A stretch of DNA of 64,000 nucleotides from Paenibacillus radicibacter (GCF_024721995.1 NZ_JANQBC010000001.1:744001-808000); one strand, 5' to 3'; shown: positions 56,057-64,000, counted from the first letter of the stretch. Notes: generated by a model from the sequence alone, not told the origin. Translations and numbers: made by a program.

Positions 56057-57544
56057 ATGCAATCTCAACATGAGGAGAACGGAATTGTAACGCTAAGTGT
56101 CGAAGGTGAGAATTTGGTCAAAGATAGTCCTTTGTACAACGAGGGATTACGTCCAACCCGCAAGAGTGAGCACAATTGGACATCGTACAACTTTGCGAGT
56201 TTATGGATCGGCATGTGCATCTGCCTGCCTTCTTACTCCCTTGCTGCAGGTCTCATCTCACTTGGCATGAATTGGTGGCAGGCTGTCAGCACAATTATTC
56301 TAGGCAATCTCATCGTCCTCATCCCGATCTTGCTCAACTCTCATGCCGGCACCAAGTATGGAATTCCGTATCCTGTCTTTGCAAGGTTGTGGTTCGGCTC
56401 TAAGGGCACGCACATCCCTTCTCTCGCCCGAGGTCTTATTGGTGCAGGCTGGTTTGGCATCAATTGCTGGTTCGCTGGCGCTGCGATGGATACATTACTC
56501 GTTGCCATGAGTGGTTGGGAGAATGTACCCGGACATCTTGGGATCAGCTTTATTGTCATGTGGGCATTTAATGTCTATTTAGCATATCGAGGTCCTGAAG
56601 CGATTCGCCGAATGGAATTTTGGGCAGCTCCTACTCTAATTGTCATGAGCCTTGCCCTACTTGGGTGGGCTTTAACAGCTGCAGGCGGTTGGGGTCCGAT
56701 GCTATCCGCTCCTTCGAAGTTCACAACAACAAGCGAGTTTTTAACCGTATTCTTCCCAGCCCTAACAGGGGCCATTGCTTTCTGGGCAACCCTTGCACTG
56801 AATATTCCTGACTTCTGTCGATACTCTAAGAGTCAGAAAGCGCAAATTGTGGGTCAATCCACTTCCCTGCCTACAACAATGGGCGCATTCTCCTTCATTG
56901 GCGTAGCCGTGGCTTCTGCAACTGTCGTTATTTATGGCGAAGCCATTTGGGATCCTGCAGCTTTGCTTGCGAAATTCCCACCGTTTGTCATTTTCCTAGG
57001 AACACTAGGGATTATTCTTGCAACCGTTACCACGAATGTCGCAGCGAATATGATTGCACCCGCAAGAGCGATTGAGAATCTTGTTCCTCGAAAAATAACG
57101 TATGGCATGGGGGTACTCATTACAGGTGTCGTCTCCCTTCTCATGCAACCGTGGTACATCTTAGACAACTTCGGCAACTATATTTTCCTCTGGCTTGGGA
57201 CGTATGGAGCCCTGCTTGGACCGATTGACGGGATTGCCATCGCCGACTATTGGTTCGTTCGTAAGCGGAGAATTCATTTGGCAGAATTGTACCAAGTGGA
57301 TGGAAGATACAATTATCGAGGTGGTTTTAACTTAAAAGCAATATGGGCGCTCGTCTTCGGACTTGCGATCACCTTTGCCTGCAAATTCATTCCTTCCCTT
57401 ACTTTTGTGTGGGATAATGCGTGGATATTCGGCTTAGTCATCTCCATGCTCGCGTATACGTGGCTTATGAATAAAGATCAGACGCTGGTGAGTGAAACCG
57501 AGTATAAATCAATTACGAATAAAGCTATAGAAGCAGCGAAATAG
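56057..57544 (+). CDS. NCS1-family nucleobase/cation symporter
   Basis: The 495-residue integral membrane protein has the NCS1 pattern: NEGLRPTRKSEHNWTSYNFA, then SLWIGMCICLPSYSLAAGLI and about 12 hydrophobic segments, LNIPDFCRYSKSQKAQIVGQ and IDGIAIADYWFVRKR. Given the neighbours it most likely imports uracil, thymine, or dihydropyrimidines/hydantoin. AGGAGGG precedes the ATG. Confidence 0.93.
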   Translation: MQSQHEENGIVTLSVEGENLVKDSPLYNEGLRPTRKSEHNWTSYNFASLWIGMCICLPSYSLAAGLISLGMNWWQAVSTIILGNLIVLIPILLNSHAGTKYGIPYPVFARLWFGSKGTHIPSLARGLIGAGWFGINCWFAGAAMDTLLVAMSGWENVPGHLGISFIVMWAFNVYLAYRGPEAIRRMEFWAAPTLIVMSLALLGWALTAAGGWGPMLSAPSKFTTTSEFLTVFFPALTGAIAFWATLALNIPDFCRYSKSQKAQIVGQSTSLPTTMGAFSFIGVAVASATVVIYGEAIWDPAALLAKFPPFVIFLGTLGIILATVTTNVAANMIAPARAIENLVPRKITYGMGVLITGVVSLLMQPWYILDNFGNYIFLWLGTYGALLGPIDGIAIADYWFVRKRRIHLAELYQVDGRYNYRGGFNLKAIWALVFGLAITFACKFIPSLTFVWDNAWIFGLVISMLAYTWLMNKDQTLVSETEYKSITNKAIEAAK

Positions 57545-57572
57545 TACAACGTTTCCTTTTTGATGAAAAAAA

Positions 57573-57607
57573 TAGGCATTTGCTCACCATCCTAGGCATT
57601 CGCACAT
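57573..57607 (+). repeat. Pair of 15-bp direct repeats upstream of the helical-bundle gene
   Basis: TAGGCATTTGCTCAC (57573-57587) and TAGGCATTCGCACAT (57593-57607) share 12 of 15 bases with a 20-bp period (about two helical turns), 37-70 bp upstream of the start. A regulator site is plausible. Confidence 0.5.
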
Positions 57608-57643
57608 ATTGTGAATTATTTCGATAAAAGGAGCTAATTCACA

Positions 57644-58228
57644 ATGTTTGCTTATCCAATGCGGTATATGCCACCCTGCTGTATAACGATGTCAGCCCTC
57701 CAACTATCTAATAGCATGCGATCCGTCTGGGAACAACATGTAGCATGGACTCGCATGACCATCATTAGCATTGCTGCAGGACTCCCAGATGAAAAGCTTG
57801 TAACTGAGCGCTTGCTGCGCAATGCAACAGACATGGCAGCTCTCTTAAAGCCATACTACGGCAATGAGATTGCTGCTCAGTTCGAAGCATTAATTCGCGA
57901 TCATCTTGTCATTGCAGATCGACTCGTCAAAGCCGCTAAAGCCGGCAATACAGCGAAAGTGAATGAGGAAGAGAAGAATTGGTATAAGAATGCGGATGAC
58001 ATTGTCGCTTTCATGAACAGCATCAATCCATTCTGGCCTATCTATGAGATGAAGCCGATGTTCTATGAGCACTTAGCCTTAACGAAGAAAGAAGCAGTCG
58101 CTAGACTGCAAGGCAATTTTGCTGCTGACATCGCAGCCTACGATCAGATTGAAGCAGAAGCTCTAATGATGGCAGACCTTTTTACAAAAGGGATCATTCA
58201 GCAATTCCCGTATGCATTCTGTATGTAA
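57644..58228 (+). CDS. Helical-bundle protein of unknown function
   Basis: The 194-residue protein begins MFAYPMRYMPPCC and ends FPYAFCM, with two similar helical halves (SVWEQHVAWTRMTIISIAAG and EHLALTKKEAVARLQGNF), rich in conserved His, Asn and Trp. I recall a Bacillales family of this kind that is sometimes mislabelled as an acetylglutamate kinase. It has no kinase motif. It might be spore- or stress-associated. AAGGAGC lies 9 nt upstream and a terminator follows. Confidence 0.75.
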   Translation: MFAYPMRYMPPCCITMSALQLSNSMRSVWEQHVAWTRMTIISIAAGLPDEKLVTERLLRNATDMAALLKPYYGNEIAAQFEALIRDHLVIADRLVKAAKAGNTAKVNEEEKNWYKNADDIVAFMNSINPFWPIYEMKPMFYEHLALTKKEAVARLQGNFAADIAAYDQIEAEALMMADLFTKGIIQQFPYAFCM

Positions 58229-58259
58229 ATACCAACTTCTAAACAGGCAAAACATCGAT

Positions 58260-58310
58260 AACCCAAGAGCACACTCACTTGCATAAAGTGATGGCTTTTG
58301 GGTTATTTTT
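58260..58310 (+). terminator. Terminator of the helical-bundle gene
   Basis: AACCCAA and TTGGGTT close a long hairpin followed by ATTTTTG. Confidence 0.75.
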
Positions 58311-58330
58311 GACTATAATGTAACAAAATA

Positions 58331-58370
58331 ATGAAACACCATGAAACAACCTGATTAATCATGAAAAATC
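58331..58370 (+). repeat. 10-bp-phased repeats upstream of the DeoR promoter
   Basis: Four consecutive decamers: ATGAAACACC, ATGAAACAAC, CTGATTAATC, ATGAAAAATC. Three are alike and all are in 10-bp register (one helical turn), ending 2 bp before the -35 box. DeoR-family proteins often bind such repeats, so this may be the autoregulatory operator. Confidence 0.55.
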
Positions 58371-58372
58371 AA

Positions 58373-58402
58373 TTGACAACCACAAGCCTTAATAAGTAAA
58401 AT
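58373..58402 (+). promoter_or_regulatory. Sigma-A promoter of deoR-murA
   Basis: TTGACA and TAAAAT with an 18-nt spacer, about 50 bp upstream of the DeoR start codon. Confidence 0.75.
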
Positions 58403-58450
58403 CAAACAGGAACATGAACTATTTTCCAAAATAAAAGGAGCCTTTCACTT

Positions 58451-59287
58451 ATGTTAGCTGAACAACGTAGACAATTAATCTTGGACATTCTCGAACAAGA
58501 ATCACGCATCGTTGCTAAAGATCTAGCAGAGAAGTTCCAATTATCGATCGATTCCATTAGGCGGGATCTCTCTATTATGGAAGACCAAGGCTTACTGAAA
58601 AAAACGTACGGAGGCGCCATTCCGCCAACAAAAGTACGTACATTTCCCCTGCCTGAATCCATGAGATATAGAGAGGGTTCACCGAGTCAAGACGAGATTG
58701 CGAAGCTGGCGGTTTCTTATATCAAAGAAAATGAAACGGTGTTCATTGGCGGTGCTGGTATTCACTACGGCATGCTGAAACATCTATCTCGATCCATGTT
58801 CTTCACCGTTGTAACGAACTCGCTCAAAGTAGCTCAGACCATTCGAGAGTGGGACAATATCGATTCCTACATCATTGGTGGCAAGCTGCATGCCCAATCT
58901 GGAAACCTGAATGATTCACTTGCCATTGAGCAAATTCAGAGCTTCTCATTTGATGTATGTTTTCTAACGGGCGCGGGTCTAACAGAGAAAGGGCTCAGCA
59001 CAGCTACACCCGATGGTGCAAGCTTTGCACGAGCAGTAAGTAAGGTTTCACGTAAAAAAATCGGTTTGGCTCCATTTGATAAAATAGGTATTCAAAAATT
59101 TGCTAGTTCTGTCCGATTACAAGATATAGATATTGTCATAACAGATGAGGAAGCTGATCAATCATTCATTCAGCACATGGAGGCGCAAGGTGTACAAGTC
59201 CTTCTCGCTCCCCCTCATAATGAAAGGAATTTAACTGATGAAGTGCCTTCAGATCGAACAATCCCTGAACTTGCAGGGCAATGTTAA
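58451..59287 (+). CDS. DeoR-family transcriptional regulator
   Basis: The 278-residue protein has the N-terminal HTH (RIVAKDLAEKFQLSIDSIRR), the linker LKKTYGGAIPP, and the sugar-phosphate sensor domain (NSLKVAQTIREWDNIDSYII, FLTGAGLTEKGLSTATPDGA). The usual ligands are phosphorylated sugars. Its 3' end overlaps the murA-like gene by 50 nt, so it probably controls that gene. Confidence 0.92.
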   Translation: MLAEQRRQLILDILEQESRIVAKDLAEKFQLSIDSIRRDLSIMEDQGLLKKTYGGAIPPTKVRTFPLPESMRYREGSPSQDEIAKLAVSYIKENETVFIGGAGIHYGMLKHLSRSMFFTVVTNSLKVAQTIREWDNIDSYIIGGKLHAQSGNLNDSLAIEQIQSFSFDVCFLTGAGLTEKGLSTATPDGASFARAVSKVSRKKIGLAPFDKIGIQKFASSVRLQDIDIVITDEEADQSFIQHMEAQGVQVLLAPPHNERNLTDEVPSDRTIPELAGQC

Positions 59288-60530
59288 AATACCAGGTTCC
59301 AAGAATAGCGCGTTAGCTTTACTCGCGGCTTCTTTTTTAACGGATGAACAAGTTGTCTTAACAGGCATTCCAAATATTGCTGACTTTGATGTGATTACGA
59401 GCATTGCAAGTGATCTTGGCGCGCAGATGACGCGTCTAGACAATGAAGATGTGCTTATCGATCCTCGATCCATATATCAAACTTATATTGCTCCTGAAAA
59501 ATCATTGAAAGTGCGTACAGCCTATTATTTTGCAGGGGCATTACTTGCGAAACATGGAAAAGTCGAGATTGGCTATCCAGGTGGGGATGATTTCGTTAGT
59601 CGTCCAATCGATCAGCACTATAAAGTGTTCGAAGCGATGGGTGCTACGTTCACCCTTCACAAACATACATATGTCGTTGAAGCACGTGAGCTTCACGGCG
59701 CTGACATTTACTTTGACATGATCACATCTGGCGCTACGATTAATGCGATGCTTGCTGCTGTTCGTGCCAAAGGACGCACAACCCTTCGCAATGCGGCTAG
59801 AGACCCTGAAGTTGTAGATACCGCGAATCTGCTCAATCAGATGGGAGCCAAGGTGAAAGGTGCTGGAACAGATCTAATCCATATTGAAGGCGTAAGCTCC
59901 TTACATGGATGCTCTTACACGGTCATACCCGATCGCTTGATCGCAGGTGCACTTCTCATTTCAGCTGGTGCAACAGGTGGTAGCATTACGGTAGAAGATA
60001 TCATTCCCGAGCATTTAAGTTCATGCCTAGCCAAGTTAATTGAGATCGGTGTGGATATCCAGACGAATGATAATTCCATTACTGCCTCCTCCACAGGTAA
60101 ACTACGGGCAACACGGATTCGCACCGGCATGTACCCTAGCTTTGCAACGGATTTGCAGCAGCCAATGACTGCCCTACTCACTCAAGCGCAAGGCAAGAGT
60201 ATCGTTACCGATCCGATTTATCCGAAGCGCTTTAGTCATGTTCCACAATTAATGCAGCTAGGTGCTGACATGAAGGTGCGTTCAGGTACTGCTTTTATCA
60301 AAGGCGGGATCCCTCTGCGAGGCAGTCATGTACATGCTACCGATATCCGTGCAGGCTTCTGTTTACTTATTGCGGGACTTACGGCAGAAGGTACGACAAC
60401 GATCTCCGGTGTTCATCACTTTGAGCGCGGCTATGACAGCTTCGTGGAGACGTTTCAATCCCTTGGTGCAAACTTAAGCATGCAGCCACTTGCTGAAGAG
60501 AAACAATCACTAATAAGACAATACGTGTAG
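59238..60530 (+). CDS. murA: MurA-type UDP-GlcNAc enolpyruvyl transferase with Cys-to-Asp active site
   Basis: MurA transfers enolpyruvate from PEP to UDP-GlcNAc, the first step of peptidoglycan synthesis. The 430-residue protein keeps VKIPGSKNSALALLAAS (Lys and Asn), YPSFATDLQQPMTALLTQAQ (Asp) and RAGFCLLIAGL (Arg). The flexible loop, normally PGGCAIGARPIDQH, reads PGGDDFVSRPIDQH, so the PEP-binding Cys is Asp. It is most likely a second, alternative MurA. AAAGGA lies 10 nt upstream. The divergent loop could also mean another sugar nucleotide substrate. Confidence 0.88.
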   Translation: MKCLQIEQSLNLQGNVKIPGSKNSALALLAASFLTDEQVVLTGIPNIADFDVITSIASDLGAQMTRLDNEDVLIDPRSIYQTYIAPEKSLKVRTAYYFAGALLAKHGKVEIGYPGGDDFVSRPIDQHYKVFEAMGATFTLHKHTYVVEARELHGADIYFDMITSGATINAMLAAVRAKGRTTLRNAARDPEVVDTANLLNQMGAKVKGAGTDLIHIEGVSSLHGCSYTVIPDRLIAGALLISAGATGGSITVEDIIPEHLSSCLAKLIEIGVDIQTNDNSITASSTGKLRATRIRTGMYPSFATDLQQPMTALLTQAQGKSIVTDPIYPKRFSHVPQLMQLGADMKVRSGTAFIKGGIPLRGSHVHATDIRAGFCLLIAGLTAEGTTTISGVHHFERGYDSFVETFQSLGANLSMQPLAEEKQSLIRQYV

Positions 60531-60557
60531 ACTAACAATCATATAACTTGTACACAA

Positions 60558-60588
60558 AAGAAGCTGCCGCATCACGCGACAGCTTCTT
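60558..60588. terminator. Bidirectional terminator between murA and mtnN
   Basis: AAGAAGCTG and CAGCTTCTT enclose a GC-rich inner part; the two genes converge here. Confidence 0.82.
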
Positions 60589-60601
60589 CTTATGGATTGG
60601 C

Positions 60602-61306
60602 TTAAGCCAAGTGCTTCACTATATCTTCAATCATGCGGAATGAATTCCTTGAAGCTTGTACCGTAAATTCACCGAAGTTCACATGTGCAGAGCCGTCTGC
60701 CTTGTCCGACATCGAACGAATGATCACAAATGGTATCTCATTCATGGAGCACACCTGAGCAACAGAAGCCCCTTCCATCTCTGTACAAGTTCCTTCAAGT
60801 TCTGTATGCAGCTGACTCACCACTTCACGACTAGCCACGAACTGATCACCTGATAGAACGCGTCCATGCTTAGAGCGTCCTGGGAATAGTCGGGAGCTAG
60901 ATGCTAATGCTAATTCAACTAATTGTGGATCAGCTTGGAATATTGAAATTTCTTCGTATGGAATGATGCCGCGAGCGAATCCAAGTGGGGTTACGTCCAT
61001 ATCATGCTGCATGCACTCTTTGGATACCACAATGTCGCCAATGTTAAGTTCCGGATCAAGCGCACCCGCTACACCTGTAAAGATGATAGATTTCACCTCA
61101 AATGTATCAATTAAGATTTGTGTACATACCGCAGCATTCACTTTACCTACGCCTGTACGACAAACCACTACATTTTTCCCATGAAAAATACCAGTATGGA
61201 ACACAATGCCCGCTCTCTTCGTCTGAGTCACATTGTCCATAGCTTGAAGCAAAAGCTCAATCTCTTCATTCATTGCGCCAATTAGCGCGATTTGATCCAT
61301 TTTCAT
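60602..61306 (-). CDS. mtnN: 5'-methylthioadenosine/S-adenosylhomocysteine nucleosidase
   Basis: Cleaves MTA and SAH to adenine and the thio-ribose product, recycling methionine and methyl-cycle waste. The 234-residue protein has IALIGAMNEEIELLLQAMDN, FTGVAGALDPELNIGDIVVS, CTEMEGASVAQVC and IRSMSDKADGSAH (catalytic Asp). Confidence 0.95.
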   Translation of the reverse strand: MKMDQIALIGAMNEEIELLLQAMDNVTQTKRAGIVFHTGIFHGKNVVVCRTGVGKVNAAVCTQILIDTFEVKSIIFTGVAGALDPELNIGDIVVSKECMQHDMDVTPLGFARGIIPYEEISIFQADPQLVELALASSSRLFPGRSKHGRVLSGDQFVASREVVSQLHTELEGTCTEMEGASVAQVCSMNEIPFVIIRSMSDKADGSAHVNFGEFTVQASRNSFRMIEDIVKHLA

Positions 61307-61330
61307 TCCATTTCCCCCTCAGTTCGCAAG

Positions 61331-61357
61331 AAAAAATGGCTCATTAGAGATGAGCCA
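61331..61357 (-). terminator. ccpA terminator overlapping the stop codon
   Basis: On the minus strand TGGCTCAT-CTCTA-ATGAGCCA is followed by TTTTTT. The hairpin includes the last codons and stop of ccpA (GTG-GCT-CAT-CTC-TAA). Confidence 0.9.
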
Positions 61358-62348
61358 CTGAATTTCTTTTCATAATTGAATGCGGTAGAACAACTTGTGG
61401 TTGTTCAATTTGTTCTTTGTTCATCAGCTTCGTCAGTAGACGCATTGCAACTGCACCAATGTCATACATCGGTTGTGCAACTGTCGTTAGAAGCGGTCGA
61501 ACCATCGATGCCATATTGATGTTATCAATTGACATCACCGAGATGTCGCCAGGAACCGTTAAGCCCTGATCTTGGATCGCGTGAATCGCGCCAATTGCCA
61601 TCTCATCCGTTGCGGAGAACACAGCCGTCGGGCGGTCTTCCAACTCAAGAAAATAATTCATCGCTTCGATACCGGAATCATATCGATAATTTCCTACACG
61701 CACATATTCCTCAGGGAGCGGAATGTTGGCATTATCTAGTGCGCGCTTAAAGCCTTGGTAACGAGCATATCCATTCGCTGGATCTTGCAGACTTCCTGAA
61801 ATCATCGCGATTTTCCGGTGACCGTTGTCGATTAATAATTGCGTTGCATCGAAAGCCGCTTGTTCGTGGTCAATGTTTACGGATGGAATCTTGCGCTCAT
61901 CGTCCACTGTTCCACAAAGTACAATCGGAATGGAAGCCGTCTGGAATGCTGCCAAGTGATCCTCAGTAACAACACCACCCATGAAGAGCAGCCCGTCCAC
62001 TTGCTTCTCAAGCAATGTATTAATGACACGAATTTCTTTATCTTTCTTCTTATCCGCATTACTCAAAATAATATTGTAGTGGTACATATTCGCAATATCT
62101 TCAATCCCGCGTGCGACTTCAGCGAAGATCGAGTTCGAAATATCCGGAATCACTACACCAACAGTTGTCGTCTTCTTCGATGCAAGGCCTCTTGCTACTG
62201 CATTCGGACGATAGCCTAGACGCTCGATTGCCTCATATACTTTCTTACGAGTTTGTGGCTTCACATTCGGGTTGTTATTCACAACACGCGATACGGTTGC
62301 CATCGATACGCCAGCTTCTCTTGCTACGTCATAAATCGTTACGGTCAC
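61344..62348 (-). CDS. ccpA: Catabolite control protein A
   Basis: CcpA binds cre sites with HPr-Ser-P to control carbon catabolism. The 334-residue LacI-family protein has the [23 protein letters not shown], hinge [20 protein letters not shown], and the sensor domain with [20 protein letters not shown] and [23 protein letters not shown] start with GGAGAG 6 nt upstream. A cre-like site and promoter lie upstream. Confidence 0.93.
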   Translation of the reverse strand: MTVTIYDVAREAGVSMATVSRVVNNNPNVKPQTRKKVYEAIERLGYRPNAVARGLASKKTTTVGVVIPDISNSIFAEVARGIEDIANMYHYNIILSNADKKKDKEIRVINTLLEKQVDGLLFMGGVVTEDHLAAFQTASIPIVLCGTVDDERKIPSVNIDHEQAAFDATQLLIDNGHRKIAMISGSLQDPANGYARYQGFKRALDNANIPLPEEYVRVGNYRYDSGIEAMNYFLELEDRPTAVFSATDEMAIGAIHAIQDQGLTVPGDISVMSIDNINMASMVRPLLTTVAQPMYDIGAVAMRLLTKLMNKEQIEQPQVVLPHSIMKRNSVAHL

Positions 62349-62370
62349 GGCACACTCTCCATTTCAAAAA

Positions 62371-62384
62371 TGTTTACGCTCCCA
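62371..62384. promoter_or_regulatory. cre-like site in the ccpA leader
   Basis: On the minus strand TGGGAGCGTAAACA fits the TGNNANCGNNNNCA core. It lies between the -10 box and the ccpA start, consistent with autorepression. Confidence 0.45.
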
Positions 62385-62400
62385 AAATGTTATACAGGTT

Positions 62401-62429
62401 ATCATACGATAAATGAAAGCTTAATGCAA
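62401..62429 (-). promoter_or_regulatory. Sigma-A promoter of ccpA
   Basis: TTGCAT and TATGAT on the minus strand with a 17-nt spacer. Confidence 0.78.
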
Positions 62430-62441
62430 CGAACCGTGCTG

Positions 62442-62864
62442 TTAAATCGCAAATCGATCCGGTTTGAGTCGAATTTCGCTGATTTGTGCCAGTCGCCTAT
62501 GAATGTCTTGAGTCCAACACGGATCTTGCAGCGTCTGCGCGAGCAGTAGCATATCAAGCAGCTCATTCATTCGTTCATCCAGGGACTTGCGAAAGACAGC
62601 CATAGAGATCGGATATTCCAAATGTTTCATAAGTAGTGCCACAATCTCGGACTTCTCCTCGAACATCACCGTTAGACGCTCTTCTTGCTTCTCGTACTGA
62701 CTAATTGTACTCTTCAGGTCTTCTTTAATGATCGGATACACTTCATTACTGCCACATTGTTCGCAACTATATACGGGCACATTCTCAATTTCTAGCTTGC
62801 TTTGAAAAATAATCGTTCGAAGTGTAATATGTATCGAATTTCCGCATGAACAGTTTTTTTCCAT
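62442..62864 (-). CDS. YgiT-type zinc-finger protein
   Basis: The 140-residue protein has an N-terminal zinc-finger (CSCGNS and CEQCGSNEVYP), a charged coiled-coil segment and a helical C-terminus (RRLAQISEIRLKPDRFAI). YgiT-type fingers occur in MqsA-like antitoxins, but no toxin gene or HTH is seen here. GAGGTG precedes the ATG at 62864. Confidence 0.75.
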   Translation of the reverse strand: MEKNCSCGNSIHITLRTIIFQSKLEIENVPVYSCEQCGSNEVYPIIKEDLKSTISQYEKQEERLTVMFEEKSEIVALLMKHLEYPISMAVFRKSLDERMNELLDMLLLAQTLQDPCWTQDIHRRLAQISEIRLKPDRFAI

Positions 62865-63014
62865 GAATGACACCTCAATTGTTCCAATTGACACTCTCTA
62901 TTTCTACTTTCACTCCCTGTTCTCCTTCTATTCTGACTCCTACATTTTAACGATTCGTGAAAATATGCTAGACTAGGAGAACAAAGTACTTACTCGATAC
63001 AGGAGGCATATCTT

Positions 63015-63542
63015 ATGCGTTTAGCTAATAAAAAAGTAATCTGTTTAGTAGATGAAGAATTTGAAGATTTAGAACTTTGGTATCCGATTTATCGCGTTCG
63101 TGAGGAAGGCGCTGAAGTCCATTTAGTTGGCGCAGAGAAAGGCCATACTTACATGGGCAAATATGGCGTTCCTGCGAAAAGCGACTATTCATTCGATGAA
63201 ATCGACAGTAACGATTATGATGCGATTCTTGTTCCTGGTGGTTGGGCACCAGATAAGCTTCGCCGCTACAGTAAAGTGCTACAAATGGTGCAGGAAATGG
63301 ATGCTGCGGGTAAACCAATCGGGCAAATTTGCCATGCAGGCTGGGTACTCATCTCTGCCAAAATCTTAAATGGACGCAAAGTCACTTCAACACCAGGTAT
63401 TAAAGACGATATGGAGAATGCAGGAAGTGAGTGGTTTGACGAAGCTGTCGTTGTAGATAGCAACATCGTATCCGCGCGCAGACCGCCAGATTTGCCACCT
63501 TATGCAAAAGCATTCTGCGATGCGATCGCAGCTCGTGCTTAG
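63015..63542 (+). CDS. DJ-1/PfpI family protein (general stress protein 18 type)
   Basis: The 175-residue protein has VICLVDEEFEDLELWYPIYR, DYDAILVPGGWAPDKLRR and the nucleophile elbow IGQICHAGWVLIS (Cys-His). Members act as stress-induced deglycases/proteases or glyoxalases; the exact activity is debated. Single gene with strong ribosome binding site and terminator. Confidence 0.9.
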   Translation: MRLANKKVICLVDEEFEDLELWYPIYRVREEGAEVHLVGAEKGHTYMGKYGVPAKSDYSFDEIDSNDYDAILVPGGWAPDKLRRYSKVLQMVQEMDAAGKPIGQICHAGWVLISAKILNGRKVTSTPGIKDDMENAGSEWFDEAVVVDSNIVSARRPPDLPPYAKAFCDAIAARA

Positions 63543-63552
63543 GAATCCATGT

Positions 63553-63585
63553 AAAAAGCTCCCAGCCATTAGGCTTGGGAGCTTT
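63553..63585. terminator. Bidirectional terminator
   Basis: AAAAAGCTCCCA pairs with TGGGAGCTTT around an 11-nt loop between the convergent DJ-1 and ptsI genes. Confidence 0.88.
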
Positions 63586-63605
63586 CCTATTCATACATCA
63601 ACTAC

Positions 63606-64000
63606 TTAGATGGATTCACACGCATTTTTCTCATTCACTTCACTTAGCATTGTATGAATCTCCTCACTTGAGCCACAAGCAAGCAGCGGTTCGAGCATCG
63701 CTTCACATTCTGACGCATTTAAGCGCATCACTTGCTGCTTCACTTGGAGCAGTGAAGGTACAGACATACTCAGTTCCTGAATGCCAAGTCCGAGCCATAG
63801 CGGCAATGCCCTCACATCACCCGCCATCTCTCCGCATACCGCAATCGAGATACCTGCCCGCTTCGCAGCATCTGCAATTAGCTTGAGCAATCGAATAACA
63901 GCAGGATGGAACGGCTCGTACAGATAAGCCACCTTCTCATTCATTCGGTCAACCGCAAGCGTATATTGAACAAGATCGTTCGTACCAATGGAGAAGAAAC
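63606..64000 (-). CDS. ptsI: PEP-protein phosphotransferase (enzyme I), C-terminal part
   Basis: Enzyme I of the PTS transfers phosphate from PEP to HPr. The last ~131 residues are in the window: FFSIGTNDLVQYTLAVDRMN near the edge, then FHPAVIRLLKLIADAAKRAG, SIAVCGEMAGD with the catalytic Cys, and LGLGIQELSMSVPSLLQVKQ. The gene continues beyond the window. Confidence 0.95.
   Translation of the reverse strand, partial: FFSIGTNDLVQYTLAVDRMNEKVAYLYEPFHPAVIRLLKLIADAAKRAGISIAVCGEMAGDVRALPLWLGLGIQELSMSVPSLLQVKQQVMRLNASECEAMLEPLLACGSSEEIHTMLSEVNEKNACESI

Noticed and set aside
57644-58228. Acetylglutamate kinase
   Set aside because: Such labels exist for this family as I recall, but the sequence has no kinase or nucleotide-binding motif and looks all-helical.
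62442-62864. YgiT/MqsA-type antitoxin of a toxin-antitoxin pair
   Set aside because: No toxin gene is adjacent and the C-terminal part lacks a recognisable HTH.

Overview
The window is chromosomal DNA from an endospore-forming Bacillota bacterium, most likely of the Paenibacillaceae (Paenibacillus or a close relative). The evidence is the Bacillales gene orders rplS-trmD-rimM-khpA-rpsP-ffh-ylxM-ftsY-smc, rnc-fabF-acpP-fabG-fabD-fabH-plsX-fapR and rpmF-ylbN-ylbL-ylbJ-coaD-rsmD, the spore genes (ylbJ, a YjcZ-type miniprotein), a CcpA, strong AGGAGG ribosome binding sites and frequent GTG/TTG starts. Almost everything lies on the minus strand. No rRNA, tRNA, CRISPR, prophage or intact insertion sequence is visible.

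Layout. (1) 1-9.04 kb: ribosome, tRNA modification and SRP genes plus smc. (2) 9.1-11.2 kb: an exported LRR/copper-amine-oxidase-like/MORN-repeat protein sits between smc and rnc. (3) 11.3-18.8 kb: type II fatty acid synthesis under FapR, with moaD and moaE (molybdopterin synthase) between fapR and plsX. (4) 19-23.6 kb: rpmF-ylbN, the ylbL protease, ylbJ, coaD, rsmD. (5) 23.6-29.1 kb: a looser accessory stretch with miniproteins, a deacetylase lipoprotein, a nitroreductase, an SRAP protein, a MarR remnant, and a YdeI-type gene broken by a 14-bp tandem duplication. (6) 29.3-46.1 kb: a one-direction aerobic phenylacetate catabolon (paaABCD, paaX, paaG/F/H/J, paaI, an EthD protein) that surrounds a complete 2-oxo-acid dehydrogenase complex (E1 alpha, E1 beta, E2, E3) and an FlK-like thioesterase. 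(7) 46.2-57.5 kb: reductive pyrimidine degradation: NCS1 importer, preT/preA, dihydropyrimidinase, two ureidopropionase-type enzymes of different folds, a beta-alanine transaminase and mmsA. (8) 57.6-64 kb: a helical-bundle protein, a DeoR regulator overlapping a MurA paralogue whose catalytic Cys is Asp, mtnN, ccpA, a YgiT-type zinc-finger protein, a DJ-1/PfpI protein and the end of ptsI.

How it fits together. The catabolic half could turn phenylpyruvate into arylacetyl-CoA (by the 2-oxo-acid dehydrogenase complex; inference) and then into acetyl-CoA and succinyl-CoA, and uracil/thymine into beta-alanine, malonate semialdehyde and acetyl-CoA. No paaK, paaE or paaZ is present here. The two phenylacetate promoters share a TATAACGT-N5-TAACGTA element, a candidate operator.

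The most unusual signal is a family of four ~160-bp structured repeats (29114-29276, 39816-39980, 49363-49523, 52202-52359). They have a conserved core, but the outer inverted repeats differ from copy to copy while staying self-complementary within each copy. Every copy begins at the stop codon of a catabolic gene and three fill an intercistronic gap completely. This looks like a folding RNA or DNA element under selection for structure.
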